64,000 bases of DNA, from contig CAWDUJ010000003.1 in the NCBI GenBank assembly GCA_963805455.1, forward strand, positions 62,001-126,000, read 5' to 3'. Position numbers and translations under genes: made by a program. Origin of the DNA: VRUE01 sp963805455 (GTDB lineage Bacteria > Actinomycetota > Thermoleophilia > Solirubrobacterales > 70-9). The notes beneath the pieces were generated by a model. That model saw nothing but the letters and a program-made list of their open reading frames with translations. It was not told where the DNA came from and did not search any database. Positions 33,398 to 41,181 of the stretch are shown here, one piece after another. The number at the start of each line of letters is the position of its first letter. The stretch's first letter is position 1.

Positions 33398-33524
33398 CTG
33401 AGCGGGGTCAGAAGCAAGCAGATTGGCGGACGCAGGGAAGGATGGTGAGGGGAGCGCACTTCGGTGCGTGACCCGAGCCAGCCGACCGAGGACTCCGAGA
33501 TGCGCCGCTTCTGACCCCGCTCAG
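33398..33524. repeat. 127-bp element with perfect 18-bp terminal inverted repeats
   Basis: CTGAGCGGGGTCAGAAGC (33398-33415) is exactly inverted at 33507-33524. Inside, GCGCAC-TTCG-GTGCGT (33454-33469) forms a hairpin with a C(UUCG)G tetraloop. The element lies between convergent genes, and its right arm supplies the TGA stop of the lipoprotein gene. It holds no convincing ORF. It could be a MITE/REP-like insertion or a two-way termination structure. Confidence 0.65.
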
Positions 33525-34228
33525 CCGGGGCCGATGCCGCCGGAGGAAGAGCCTCCGGATTCTTCGGTGCCGCCGCCGGTCCCGCCGCCGGCTTCGGTGC
33601 TCCCGGCGCCGCCGGTTTCGGTTTCGGGAGCCGGTTCTTCGACCCCTTCGGGTGCCGCTTCTTCTTCGACCCCTTCTTCGACCCCGCCGGTTTCAGATTC
33701 GGCTTCTCCGGGCGCGCCCGCCGTCCCCGAGGGGACCGGGGCGCTGGGAGCTTCAGCGCAGTCTTCGAAGCCGTATTCGCCGGCAGCGGTCTGGAACGAG
33801 GAGAGCGCCGCCGACGCTTCGGTCTGAGCCGTCGCCAGGCTTTCGGGTTCGCCCCTCTCGGCGGCGAGCGCGGCGTTGCTCTGGGTCTGGGCCAGTTCGG
33901 CACCGGCGGCGATGAATTCTTCGTAGCCTTCGGGTTCTTCCGGCGTACCGAGCCCTTTCAGCCGTTCGACCATGCCGCCGTAGAGGTCGGCTTCCTGGGC
34001 GGCCCGGCTGGCCCCCTCCGAGGCCGTCGACGACAGCGACCCGACGGCGGCGTTGACCTCGGCGCAGATCGCGTCGCCCTGGGTGATCAGGTCGGCCTTG
34101 CTCAGGGTTGCCGGGGCCGCCACGGTGGCGGCGGCCGTCGTGTCGGTCGTTTCGCCGCCGCCACCGCCACAACCGGCGATCACGAGCGCCGCGGGCAGGG
34201 CTGCTGCAAGAAGTAAACGCCGCCTCAT
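33521..34228 (-). CDS. Glu/Gly/Pro-tailed lipoprotein
   Basis: 235 residues. The lipoprotein signal ends LVIAGCGGGG (Cys about 17). The mature region (about 30-140) is helical with two Cys residues (AICAEVN and FEDCAEAP) that may form a disulfide. The last 90 residues are low complexity, rich in Glu, Gly, Pro, Thr and Ser (GVEEGVEEEAAPEGVEEP), probably wall-spanning. Glu is encoded almost only by GAA, unlike the cytosolic genes nearby. The ATG at 34228 is set by the signal peptide. Its stop codon lies inside the inverted-repeat element. The function is unknown. Confidence 0.75.
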   Translation of the reverse strand: MRRRLLLAAALPAALVIAGCGGGGGETTDTTAAATVAAPATLSKADLITQGDAICAEVNAAVGSLSSTASEGASRAAQEADLYGGMVERLKGLGTPEEPEGYEEFIAAGAELAQTQSNAALAAERGEPESLATAQTEASAALSSFQTAAGEYGFEDCAEAPSAPVPSGTAGAPGEAESETGGVEEGVEEEAAPEGVEEPAPETETGGAGSTEAGGGTGGGTEESGGSSSGGIGPG

Positions 34229-34521
34229 CGAGGGCTCGACGGTAGCAGAGGCCCCAGATACGGCCTGTGCAGGGGATTCTCGGAGACAATTGCTTGGCCG
34301 TCGGGGCGGTTGGTGGCAAAACTGACCCCATAGGCGACGCCGGGCAATTTCGGGAACGATCGGGGTCCGCTCTCGAAGCCGGTCCGGCCAGCGGATACCG
34401 GTGGACGAGGCGCACCTGCCTGCAGGGCGAGGGGGCGGCTCCCCCGGGAGCGACGCACAGCACCAGGCAGGCAACCGGGTTGGAGAAGGTCAGCCGCGGC
34501 GGGATGCGCTTCACGGAGGAG
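34229..34521. other. Intergenic stretch with no supported gene
   Basis: About 290 bases between the lipoprotein start and tRNA-Gln. Long open frames here lack family-like sequence or a credible start. Immediately before the lipoprotein ATG, a frame ending RPYLGPLLPSSPR stops in an ATGA overlap, vaguely like the mini-ORF family, but there is no start codon and only CGTATCTG as a DNA match. Nothing else is recognisable. Confidence 0.5.
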
Positions 34522-34592
34522 CTGCGGCCCAGGGACTCGAACCCCGACTACCTCGTCCAGAGCGAGGCGTGCTGCCATTACACCAGGCCGCA
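34522..34592 (-). tRNA. tRNA-Gln (anticodon CTG)
   Basis: The minus-strand sequence folds as a cloverleaf: acceptor TGCGGCC/GGCCGCA with the weak U1-A72 pair typical of tRNA-Gln, D arm GTGT/GCAC, anticodon stem CCTCG/CGAGG with loop CTCTGGA (anticodon CTG, reading CAG), T arm CGGGG-TTCGAGT-CCCTG and discriminator G73, a glutamine identity base. No CCA is encoded. The gene stands alone between a lipoprotein and an FAD oxidoreductase. Confidence 0.92.
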
Positions 34593-34633
34593 GGGAGGAC
34601 CCGGGAGGATACCCGCCGCACAACGGATGCGGG

Positions 34634-35869
34634 TCAGGCGCCGATCATCGACAGATCGGAGTCTGGGTCTGCGATCGCCTCGATCGAGCCCGAAACGTCG
34701 ACGCCGTCGGCGAGCATCCGGCGCGCCTCGGCGAGGTCTTCGGGGCGCTCGACGCTGAGCGCGCCGGCGACCTTGCCGTCCCTCAGGTACCAGACCGAGA
34801 ACTCGCCCGCGTCGCGGTCCCCGCGCCAGATCTCGGCATCCCATTCGTAGGCGGGGCCGACGTACTCGAGGCTCGCCCAGTCGGCGAGGTCGCTGAAGAA
34901 ATAGGGGACGACGTCGTAGTCGGCGTCCTCGCCGAGCATGTTCCTGGCCGCGTGCATCCCCTGCTGCATCGCGACGTCCCAGTGCTCGACACGGATCCGA
35001 GCGTCGTGGACGACGCTGTTGTAGGAGCAGCAGTCGCCTGCCGCGTATACGCCCTCGAGCGAGGTCTGGAGCTTGGAGTCGCACCTGATGCCGTTCTCGA
35101 CGTCGAGGCCGGCCCGCTGCGCCAGCATCGCGTCGGGACGGACCCCGGCGCCGACCACCACCGTGTCGCACTCGATCGCGCGGCCGCTCTTCGTAACCAC
35201 CGCCCGCACCCGGCCGTCGCCCTCGAAGGCCTCGAGCTCCTCGCCCCCGTGAATCGTGACCCCGTGGCTTTCAATCGTCTCCTGGAACCAGCGTCCGGCG
35301 TCCTCGCCAAAGGTCCGCGAGAGGACGATGTCCTCGATCATCAGGATCGTGCACCTGACGCCCTTGGCGGTCAGCGAGGCCGCCACCTCGGACCCGATGT
35401 AGCTGCCGCCGATCAGGACGACGTGCTCGGCCGCCTCGGCGTCGGCGCGGATCGCGTCGGAGTTGCCGAACGCCCGCAGATAGTGGATCCCCTCGTTCTC
35501 GGCGCCCTCGACGCGGAGGATGTTGACCATCGAGCCCGTCCCGATCAGCGCCTTGCCGAAGCTGACCTCCTCCCCGCCCTGGAGCTTCGCCGTCCTCGCG
35601 TCGGGCTCGATCGACATCACGTTGACCCCGCTCAGCAGCTCGACGTCGTTCTCCTCGTACCAGGAGACGGGATTGACGTAGGCGTCCTCGCGGGAGGCCT
35701 CGCCGCGCATGTACTCCTTCGAGAGCGGCGGGCGTTCGTAGGGCGGCTCGGGCTCGCGGCCGGCCAGCAGGATCGAGCCGTCGGCGCCGCGCTTGCGCAG
35801 CTCCGAGGCGCAGTTCGCCGACGCCAGCCCTCCCCCGATCAACAGGAAGTCGGCGGAGCGGCCGCTCAC
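34634..35869 (-). CDS. FAD-dependent NAD(P)H oxidoreductase (ferredoxin-reductase-like)
   Basis: A 411-residue two-dinucleotide-binding flavoprotein. The FAD motif is LIGGGLASANCASELR, the NAD(P)H motif VVLIGGSYIGSEVAASL, the second FAD motif GVYAAGDCCSYNS. The layout matches ferredoxin/rubredoxin/putidaredoxin reductases and AIF-like proteins, without the redox-active CxxxxC of disulfide reductases. The electron acceptor is not evident, as no ferredoxin is adjacent. GTG 35869 overlaps the trkA-like stop (GTGA), so it is the last gene of a long minus-strand run that includes the permeases and Trk-like proteins. Confidence 0.88.
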   Translation of the reverse strand: MSGRSADFLLIGGGLASANCASELRKRGADGSILLAGREPEPPYERPPLSKEYMRGEASREDAYVNPVSWYEENDVELLSGVNVMSIEPDARTAKLQGGEEVSFGKALIGTGSMVNILRVEGAENEGIHYLRAFGNSDAIRADAEAAEHVVLIGGSYIGSEVAASLTAKGVRCTILMIEDIVLSRTFGEDAGRWFQETIESHGVTIHGGEELEAFEGDGRVRAVVTKSGRAIECDTVVVGAGVRPDAMLAQRAGLDVENGIRCDSKLQTSLEGVYAAGDCCSYNSVVHDARIRVEHWDVAMQQGMHAARNMLGEDADYDVVPYFFSDLADWASLEYVGPAYEWDAEIWRGDRDAGEFSVWYLRDGKVAGALSVERPEDLAEARRMLADGVDVSGSIEAIADPDSDLSMIGA

Positions 35870-36543
35870 TCTCCGGACCCGTTCTCCCCAGGGCCGAACA
35901 GGTCCTTCAGCTCGTCCTCGCGCCCGGGGTCGAGGACTGCCAGGACCTCGTCTCCGGCCTCCAGCACGGTGTCGGGGCCGGGGACGAACCCCTTGCCGTC
36001 GCGGAGGATCGAGATCAGCAGGCTGCCATCCGGCATCGAGAGATCGCCGACCCGGCGGCCGGTCACCCGCGAGTCCTTGCCGAGCAGCATCTCGATGATC
36101 TCGAGCTGCTCCTCCTGAAGGTCGAGCAGGTGCACCAGGCCGTACTCGGGCACCTCGTGCTCGAGCAGTCGCAGGATCAGGTCGGTCGCCGATATCGACG
36201 GTTTCACCCCGAGCAGGTCGAAGTGCTGTCGGTTGCGGGGGTTATTCACGCGGGCGATGATCTGGCCGACCTCGTACTTCTCCCGCGCGACCTGGCAGAT
36301 CAGCATGTTGTCCTCGTCGTCGCCGGTGACCGCGATCACCATGTCAGCGCGCTGGACCCCCGCCCGCTCCAGCACCCAGAGCTCCGAGGCGTCGCCGTAG
36401 AGAACGTTGTGCTCGAGCTCCTGCTCGACGGTCAGGTAACGGCGGCGGTTGCTCTCGATCACCGTCACCTCGTGCTCCTTTTCGAGCAGCTCGCGGGCCA
36501 GGTTCCAGCCGACCTTTCCGGCTCCGACGACGATGATGTACAT
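35866..36543 (-). CDS. TrkA-like RCK protein 2
   Basis: 225 residues: an N-terminal RCK_N Rossmann domain (IIVVGAGKVGWNLARELLEK, with acidic strand-2 end VIES) and a C-terminal RCK_C (TrkA_C) domain around GDLSMPDGSLLISILRDGKG. Such proteins gate K+ channels or transporters in response to NAD(H)/ATP or c-di-AMP. ATG 36543 overlaps the stop of TrkA-like 1 by one base. No TrkH/KtrB channel subunit is in the window; the two upstream APC permeases are the obvious candidate partners. The FAD enzyme follows with a GTGA overlap. Confidence 0.88.
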   Translation of the reverse strand: MYIIVVGAGKVGWNLARELLEKEHEVTVIESNRRRYLTVEQELEHNVLYGDASELWVLERAGVQRADMVIAVTGDDEDNMLICQVAREKYEVGQIIARVNNPRNRQHFDLLGVKPSISATDLILRLLEHEVPEYGLVHLLDLQEEQLEIIEMLLGKDSRVTGRRVGDLSMPDGSLLISILRDGKGFVPGPDTVLEAGDEVLAVLDPGREDELKDLFGPGENGSGE

Positions 36544-36992
36544 CAGGACCCGTCCTTTGAGCCGCCGGCGGGCCGGTCGAGGACCGCCGTTTCGAGCATC
36601 TCGATCGCGACCCGGGTCGGGCAGATCGTGTTCAGGCCCTGCCGCTGGTACCACTCGGCCCGGAGCGGGTCGAGGATGCGGGCGATCACCGTCGGTACCT
36701 CGTAGCGGCGCTGCGCGATCTGCGAGATCACGATGTTGGTGTTGTCGCCGTCGGTCGAGGCGATGAAGGCGTCGGCGCGCTCGATGCCGGCCGCGACCAG
36801 GGCGTCGATCTCGAGCCCGGCGCCGACCGTGAACATCCCGCCGAGATCCTCCCAGCCCTTCTCGAGGCCGACCTCGAGCCGGGTATGGGACTCCGGGTCC
36901 TCGTCGAGACAGGACACTTCGTGACCTTCGCGCAACATCGAACGGGCGACGGTCGAGCCGACCCTCCCGCAGCCCACAATCAGGATGAACAT
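36543..36992 (-). CDS. TrkA-like RCK_N protein 1
   Basis: 149 residues, a single RCK_N nucleotide-binding domain (FILIVGCGRVGSTVARSMLR, LDED at strand 2, STDGDNTNIVISQIA) without a C-terminal RCK_C domain. Together with the longer protein downstream it resembles paired TrkA-like (Ktr/Ceo) regulators found in actinobacteria. The ATG at 36992 is preceded by mini-ORF F, whose stop lies 4 nt upstream. It probably regulates K+ or another cation transporter, perhaps the APC permeases in this run; that link is inference from position. Confidence 0.87.
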   Translation of the reverse strand: MFILIVGCGRVGSTVARSMLREGHEVSCLDEDPESHTRLEVGLEKGWEDLGGMFTVGAGLEIDALVAAGIERADAFIASTDGDNTNIVISQIAQRRYEVPTVIARILDPLRAEWYQRQGLNTICPTRVAIEMLETAVLDRPAGGSKDGS

Positions 36993-36996
36993 GAGA

Positions 36997-37056
36997 TCAC
37001 TGATCGCGCTCCGCTCGCTCGCAAGGAGCCAGATATGGATGCTTCGCTCGCTCCAC
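36997..37056 (-). CDS. 19-codon mini-ORF, family 1 copy F (diverged)
   Basis: A frame from GTG 37054-37056 encodes a peptide beginning MERAKHPYLAPCERAERDQ and stops at 36997-36999, 4 nt before the trkA-like ATG. HPYLAPCERAERD parallels the HAYLILCEGAKRED of copy C, and the DNA core CATATCTG is present. The opening TGAGCGTGGAGCGAGCG matches family 1, but the ATG is replaced by CTG and the final ATGA overlap is lost. This is a decaying copy. Confidence 0.4.
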   Translation of the reverse strand: MERAKHPYLAPCERAERDQ

Positions 37057-37076
37057 GCTCAGGCGGATACTACGGG

Positions 37077-39047
37077 TCAGTCGACGATTTCGGGCGGCGC
37101 GGTGAGGAGGACGCGGCAGGGGGCCTTCTTCAGGACATACTGGGTCGCCGAACCGATCTCGGCCGGCCTCGCGGCCCCGATGCCGCCGTAGACCGCGCCT
37201 CCCCGGACCTTGGTCGGGGGCTCGCCGCCGACGACGATCGCCTCGGCGTTGCTGCGGCGAGCCTCCTCGACGATGCCCTTGCCGACGTCCCTGGCCCGGA
37301 GCAGCTCCGCCGAGACCCTGACGTTCTCGTACTCCTCGCCGATGTCGCGGGCCCGATCGAGAGCGCGGCGGGCCTCCTCCTCGCGCTCTTGCGGCAGCTC
37401 GGAGTCGATCGAATCGGTCAGCGGCACCTCGACCACGTAGACGACCTCGAGCCTGCTCTGCTCGTCGTGGCCGTCGGCCTCCTCGGCGGTGGCCGCGGCA
37501 AGGCGGCCCGCGGTCGAGACGATGTCGTCGTCGAGCTCGGTCCCGAAGACCGGGACGAGGATGTTGCGGTAGGAGATCTCGAGCGTCTTCTTGGTCAGCG
37601 CCCGCTCGCTGACCGAGACCCGCTGGGTCAGGGTCGTGCCCTCGACCACCTTGCGATAGACGACGTAGCAGAACAGCCCGAACGCCATCCAGCCCAGGCC
37701 GACCCAGCGCGCTGTGTCGTGAAAGGCGAGCACGCTGAGGAACGCGAGGCCGGTCAGGACCGCCGCGATCACGACCGGGATCGGGATGCTCGACCCGTTC
37801 CAATCGACGTTCCACGGCACCCGGAACGGGCGTTCGCGATCGGGTTCGGTCACCCGCAGCCGCAGGATCGATAGATGGGCGATCGTGATCGCCAGAGTCG
37901 CGCCGAAGGCGTAGATGCTGGCCAGCAGCTTGACGTTGGTCGGGATCACCAGCCCGATGGCGATCAGCCCCGAGATCGCGATCGCGATGTGCGGGGTCGC
38001 GTGGCGGGCGTTGAGCTTGCCGAGCCAGCTCGGGATCTGGCGGTTGATCGCCAGCGTGTAGATGTGGCGGGAGACGCCGAGCATCGCCGTCGCCACCGCC
38101 CAGAACAGGACGGGCGTGGCGACGATCGCGACGATCCAGCGCATCGAGTCGGCGACCCAGGTCGGTTCGAAGGCCGAGACCACCCCCAGGATCGGCTCCT
38201 CGACGAACTCGTTTCCGAGCGCGGTCCGGGGGCCTTCGGCGGTGGAGACGACCGGGACCGCCATCAGCGCGATCGCCGCCATTCCAGCGTAGATCAAGGG
38301 CACCGCGAACGCCCCGACCGAGACGATCCGCTTCAGGTCGGCCGGCCTCACGTCGATGTCGGGCGCCAGGTCGGAGGCGGCCTCGATGCCGGCGTAGGCG
38401 AGCATCGCCACCACCGCGGCGTAGACGACGTCCTCGAGGCTCGGGTTGGTGAAGAGGTCGAGCTGGTCGGTGAGGCGGTCGGGGTGGAAGACGGCAAGGA
38501 CGCCGACGCCGATCACCGCCAGCTGCAGGGCGAGATCGGAGAGGGCGAGGACGACGAGCCAGCGTTCGCGGATGCCGCGGCCGGTGATGTTGAGAACACT
38601 GAGCAGGCAGGCGACGACGATCGCCGCGGCGGCGATCCCGATCTCCCAGCCGGACTCGGCGAAGCCGGAGTCCACCGGCGTCAGGTAGTGCGGGATCGAG
38701 ATCGCCGCCAGCGCGGCGACGATCAGGTAGTCGATCAGGATCGCCCAGCCGGCGATGAACGCGACCAGCTCGTTGAAGCCATGGCGGGCGAAGCTCGACG
38801 AGCCCCCGCGTTCGCGGATCATCGCCCCGCCCTCGACGTAGCTGAGGGTCGCGAGGACGAACAGCAGGCCGGCGCCGAGGAAGATGAGCGGCGTCAGGCC
38901 GAGCCCGCGATCGGCGACGACCCCGAGCGAGAAGTAGATCGAGAATCCGATCGCCGAGTAGACGGCGACGAACAGCCCCGGGACGCCCAGCCCCCGGTGG
39001 AACAGGGGCTCGAGCCGCGAGCCCGCCTTCTGCTCCGGCTCGCTCAC
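37077..39047 (-). CDS. APC-superfamily permease with C-terminal Usp domain (1)
   Basis: About 656 residues: roughly 12 membrane helices beginning VPGLFVAVYSAIGFSIYFSL, with the APC signature-like GGSSSFARHGFNELVAF and YAGIEAASDLA. A C-terminal cytosolic region (YRNILVPVFGTELDDDIV to CRVLLTAPPEIVD) has the UspA fold. The substrate may be an amino acid or K+; some APC members (KimA) import K+, and the neighbouring TrkA-like proteins make that attractive but unproven. The start GTG 39047 overlaps the stop of the small membrane gene upstream (GTGA). Confidence 0.85.
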   Translation of the reverse strand: MSEPEQKAGSRLEPLFHRGLGVPGLFVAVYSAIGFSIYFSLGVVADRGLGLTPLIFLGAGLLFVLATLSYVEGGAMIRERGGSSSFARHGFNELVAFIAGWAILIDYLIVAALAAISIPHYLTPVDSGFAESGWEIGIAAAAIVVACLLSVLNITGRGIRERWLVVLALSDLALQLAVIGVGVLAVFHPDRLTDQLDLFTNPSLEDVVYAAVVAMLAYAGIEAASDLAPDIDVRPADLKRIVSVGAFAVPLIYAGMAAIALMAVPVVSTAEGPRTALGNEFVEEPILGVVSAFEPTWVADSMRWIVAIVATPVLFWAVATAMLGVSRHIYTLAINRQIPSWLGKLNARHATPHIAIAISGLIAIGLVIPTNVKLLASIYAFGATLAITIAHLSILRLRVTEPDRERPFRVPWNVDWNGSSIPIPVVIAAVLTGLAFLSVLAFHDTARWVGLGWMAFGLFCYVVYRKVVEGTTLTQRVSVSERALTKKTLEISYRNILVPVFGTELDDDIVSTAGRLAAATAEEADGHDEQSRLEVVYVVEVPLTDSIDSELPQEREEEARRALDRARDIGEEYENVRVSAELLRARDVGKGIVEEARRSNAEAIVVGGEPPTKVRGGAVYGGIGAARPAEIGSATQYVLKKAPCRVLLTAPPEIVD

Positions 39048-39241
39048 CGGCTGCCCATCCGGGTGGTGACCCACATCCGTCCGGCGCCGACCCCGATGAA
39101 GGCGACCCCGAGCAGCACACCGACCGAGAGCGGCCCGCCGCCGTTGATGAGGGTGGCGACGAGGATCACCAGGCCGAGCGCAACAAGGACAAGAGAGAAG
39201 GCACGGACAGAGCCACGGTAGATCCGCTCGGGGGAGGCCAT
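39044..39241 (-). CDS. Small two-helix membrane protein
   Basis: 65 residues with two hydrophobic segments (AFSLVLVALGLVILVATLI and LLGVAFIGVGAGRMWV) and basic ends. It sits 10 nt after permease 2 and overlaps the start of permease 1, so it is made with them and may be an accessory subunit. No family name is recognised. Coding is supported by coupling at both ends and by clear membrane segments. Confidence 0.65.
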   Translation of the reverse strand: MASPERIYRGSVRAFSLVLVALGLVILVATLINGGGPLSVGVLLGVAFIGVGAGRMWVTTRMGSR

Positions 39242-39251
39242 CGACTCGATT

Positions 39252-41150
39252 CTAGGCCGGGGCCGGCTGGGTATCGGCGTCCTGCTGGACGCCGTGGTCC
39301 GATACGACGATCACCCGGCACGGGCGCTCGGCGAGCACCGTTTCCAGCGTCTTGTCGTACAGCGGGGTGCCGTTGCGGAAACGCAGGGGGACGACGACCG
39401 CCGCGGCGCTGATCAGTTTCGCCTCGTCGGCGATCGAGTATCCGGCCTGGCCGGGCCGCACGCGCTCGACGTGGCCCGTCACCCGCTGGCCCCCCATCAG
39501 CTTCGCCTGCTCGACCTTGCCCTGAGCGGCGGCTTCGGCGTCACGCATCTTCGCGTCGAGCGGGAGGTTGGTCGGGACGGTCAGCATCGAGTGGACGTGG
39601 ATTCCGCGCAGCCGTTTCGAGGCGAGCTTGACCGCGGTGCCGACCATCTCCTCCGAGAACGGGTCGTCGTCCTCGAAGGCGACGAGGACGCTGCGGTACT
39701 CGATCTCCTCGACCCCGAGCGGCTCGGGCGTGACGACCTTGACCGTTTTCGTCAGCGGCAGCTTCTGGGTGCGGCGGTAGATCATGTAGATCGCCAGGCC
39801 GAGGACCATCCAGCCGAGGCCGACGATCAGCGTCCGTGGATAGAGCGCCATCACGACGATCCAGGCGGCGAAGGTCCCGAGCCCGCCCAGGACCGCGGTC
39901 AGCGGCAGCTCGACGCCGTACGCGTGGAAGTTCAGAGGCGGCTTCCAGGGCCGCTCGTCCTGGGATTTTCGCCGTCGCAGCTGGATCACCGAGATGTGGG
40001 CGATCGTGAACGAGAGCATCGCCCCGAATGAGTAGAGCGTCGCCAGGAAGTCGGTCTTTCCCGGGAGCAGGGTCACGGTCGCGATCGCGGCGAAGATCAT
40101 GATCGCGATGTAGGGGGTGCGGTAGCGGGGGTGGACCTGGCGGAGCTTCTCGGGGAGCTGGCGGTGCTGCCCCATCGAGTAGGTGAGCCGGGAGACCCCG
40201 ATCAGGCCGGCATTGGTCGCGATCAGGAGGATCACCGCGGCCAGGATCCCGACGTAGAAACGGAGGATTTCGGTCATCCCGGCGCCGAGGCCGAGGTTCT
40301 CGACGATGCCGAGGATCGGGTCGTTGGCGAACTCGGTTCCGAGCGTCGTCGAGTAGTGGCCAGCGGCGTCCTGGGTGACCGGCATCGCCGAGAGCGCGAC
40401 CAACGGGATGAAGAGATAGAGACCGAGCACGGCGGCGACCGTGATCCCGACGCTGCGGGGGATCGATTTCGGCGCGTCGATCGCCTCCTCGGCCATGTTC
40501 GAGATCGTCTCGATCCCGGTGTAGGCGATCATCCCGACCGCGATCCCGAGCGCGAAGTCGCTCCAGCTCGGGGCAACCCCGAGGTGGACGTTGTCGACGA
40601 GGACCTGGGGGCTGAAGACGAGGAAGAGGCCGATCCCGACCAGGACCACCTGGGTCGCGAGGTCGGCGATGGCGAGGATCAGGTTCAGTTTCGCCGACTC
40701 CTGCGAGCCACGGATGTTGAGCAGCGCCAGGGCGGCGATCAGGATCGCGCCCGCGATGATGTCGCCGGGGCCGTGGCCGAGGGGCTCCCAGAAGACGGCC
40801 AGGTAGTGCGGCACGAAGTAGGCCGAGATCGCGACCGTGATCGTGTAGTTGAGCATCTGGCCCCAGGCGGCGATGAAGCTGACCAGCTCGTTGAAGGCGT
40901 GGCGGGCGAAGCTCGAGGACCCCCCTGCCTCGGGGTACATCACGGTCGCCTCGGCGTAGGTGGCGGCGGTCGCGGCGAAGATCAGGCCGGAGATGACGAA
41001 CGCGATCGGGGTCAGGCCGAGGGCGAAGGCGGCGGTGACGCCGAGGGCGTAATAGATCGACGAGCCGACGTTCCCATAGGCCGCCGAGAACAGCGCACCG
41101 ACGCCGTGGACACGGCTGAGCGATTCGTCTCTTGGGATCCGGCGGGCCAA
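39252..41150 (-). CDS. APC-superfamily permease with C-terminal Usp domain (2)
   Basis: 632 residues with about 12 helices (GALFSAAYGNVGSSIYYALG first), APC motifs GGSSSFARHAFNELVSF and YTGIETISNMAEEA, and a C-terminal UspA-like domain from YRSVLVAFEDDDPFSEEM to CRVIVVSDHG. It is clearly paralogous to permease 1 and co-directional with it, separated by the 65-residue membrane gene. TTG 41150 is the start. A palindrome overlapping the previous gene's stop (41164-41181) lies just upstream. Substrate as for permease 1: unknown, amino acid or K+ possible. Confidence 0.87.
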   Translation of the reverse strand: MARRIPRDESLSRVHGVGALFSAAYGNVGSSIYYALGVTAAFALGLTPIAFVISGLIFAATAATYAEATVMYPEAGGSSSFARHAFNELVSFIAAWGQMLNYTITVAISAYFVPHYLAVFWEPLGHGPGDIIAGAILIAALALLNIRGSQESAKLNLILAIADLATQVVLVGIGLFLVFSPQVLVDNVHLGVAPSWSDFALGIAVGMIAYTGIETISNMAEEAIDAPKSIPRSVGITVAAVLGLYLFIPLVALSAMPVTQDAAGHYSTTLGTEFANDPILGIVENLGLGAGMTEILRFYVGILAAVILLIATNAGLIGVSRLTYSMGQHRQLPEKLRQVHPRYRTPYIAIMIFAAIATVTLLPGKTDFLATLYSFGAMLSFTIAHISVIQLRRRKSQDERPWKPPLNFHAYGVELPLTAVLGGLGTFAAWIVVMALYPRTLIVGLGWMVLGLAIYMIYRRTQKLPLTKTVKVVTPEPLGVEEIEYRSVLVAFEDDDPFSEEMVGTAVKLASKRLRGIHVHSMLTVPTNLPLDAKMRDAEAAAQGKVEQAKLMGGQRVTGHVERVRPGQAGYSIADEAKLISAAAVVVPLRFRNGTPLYDKTLETVLAERPCRVIVVSDHGVQQDADTQPAPA

Positions 41151-41163
41151 CTACGTGCCGATT

Positions 41164-41181
41164 GGTCTGAGCATTCAGACC
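41164..41181. promoter_or_regulatory. Palindrome between FMN dehydrogenase and permease 2
   Basis: GGTCTGA-GCAT-TCAGACC is a perfect 7-4-7 inverted repeat covering the dehydrogenase TGA stop and ending 14 nt before the permease TTG start. There is no T-run, so an operator or a processing/attenuation hairpin is more likely than a terminator. Confidence 0.4.

Noticed and set aside
33421..33470. Relation of the 127-bp element to the 84-bp family
   Set aside because: Only ATTGGCGGACGC is shared; the rest and the terminal repeats differ.
34225..34290. Eighth mini-ORF copy before the lipoprotein at 34228
   Set aside because: It has an ATGA overlap and a RPYL peptide match, but no start codon in frame and only CGTATCTG as DNA similarity.
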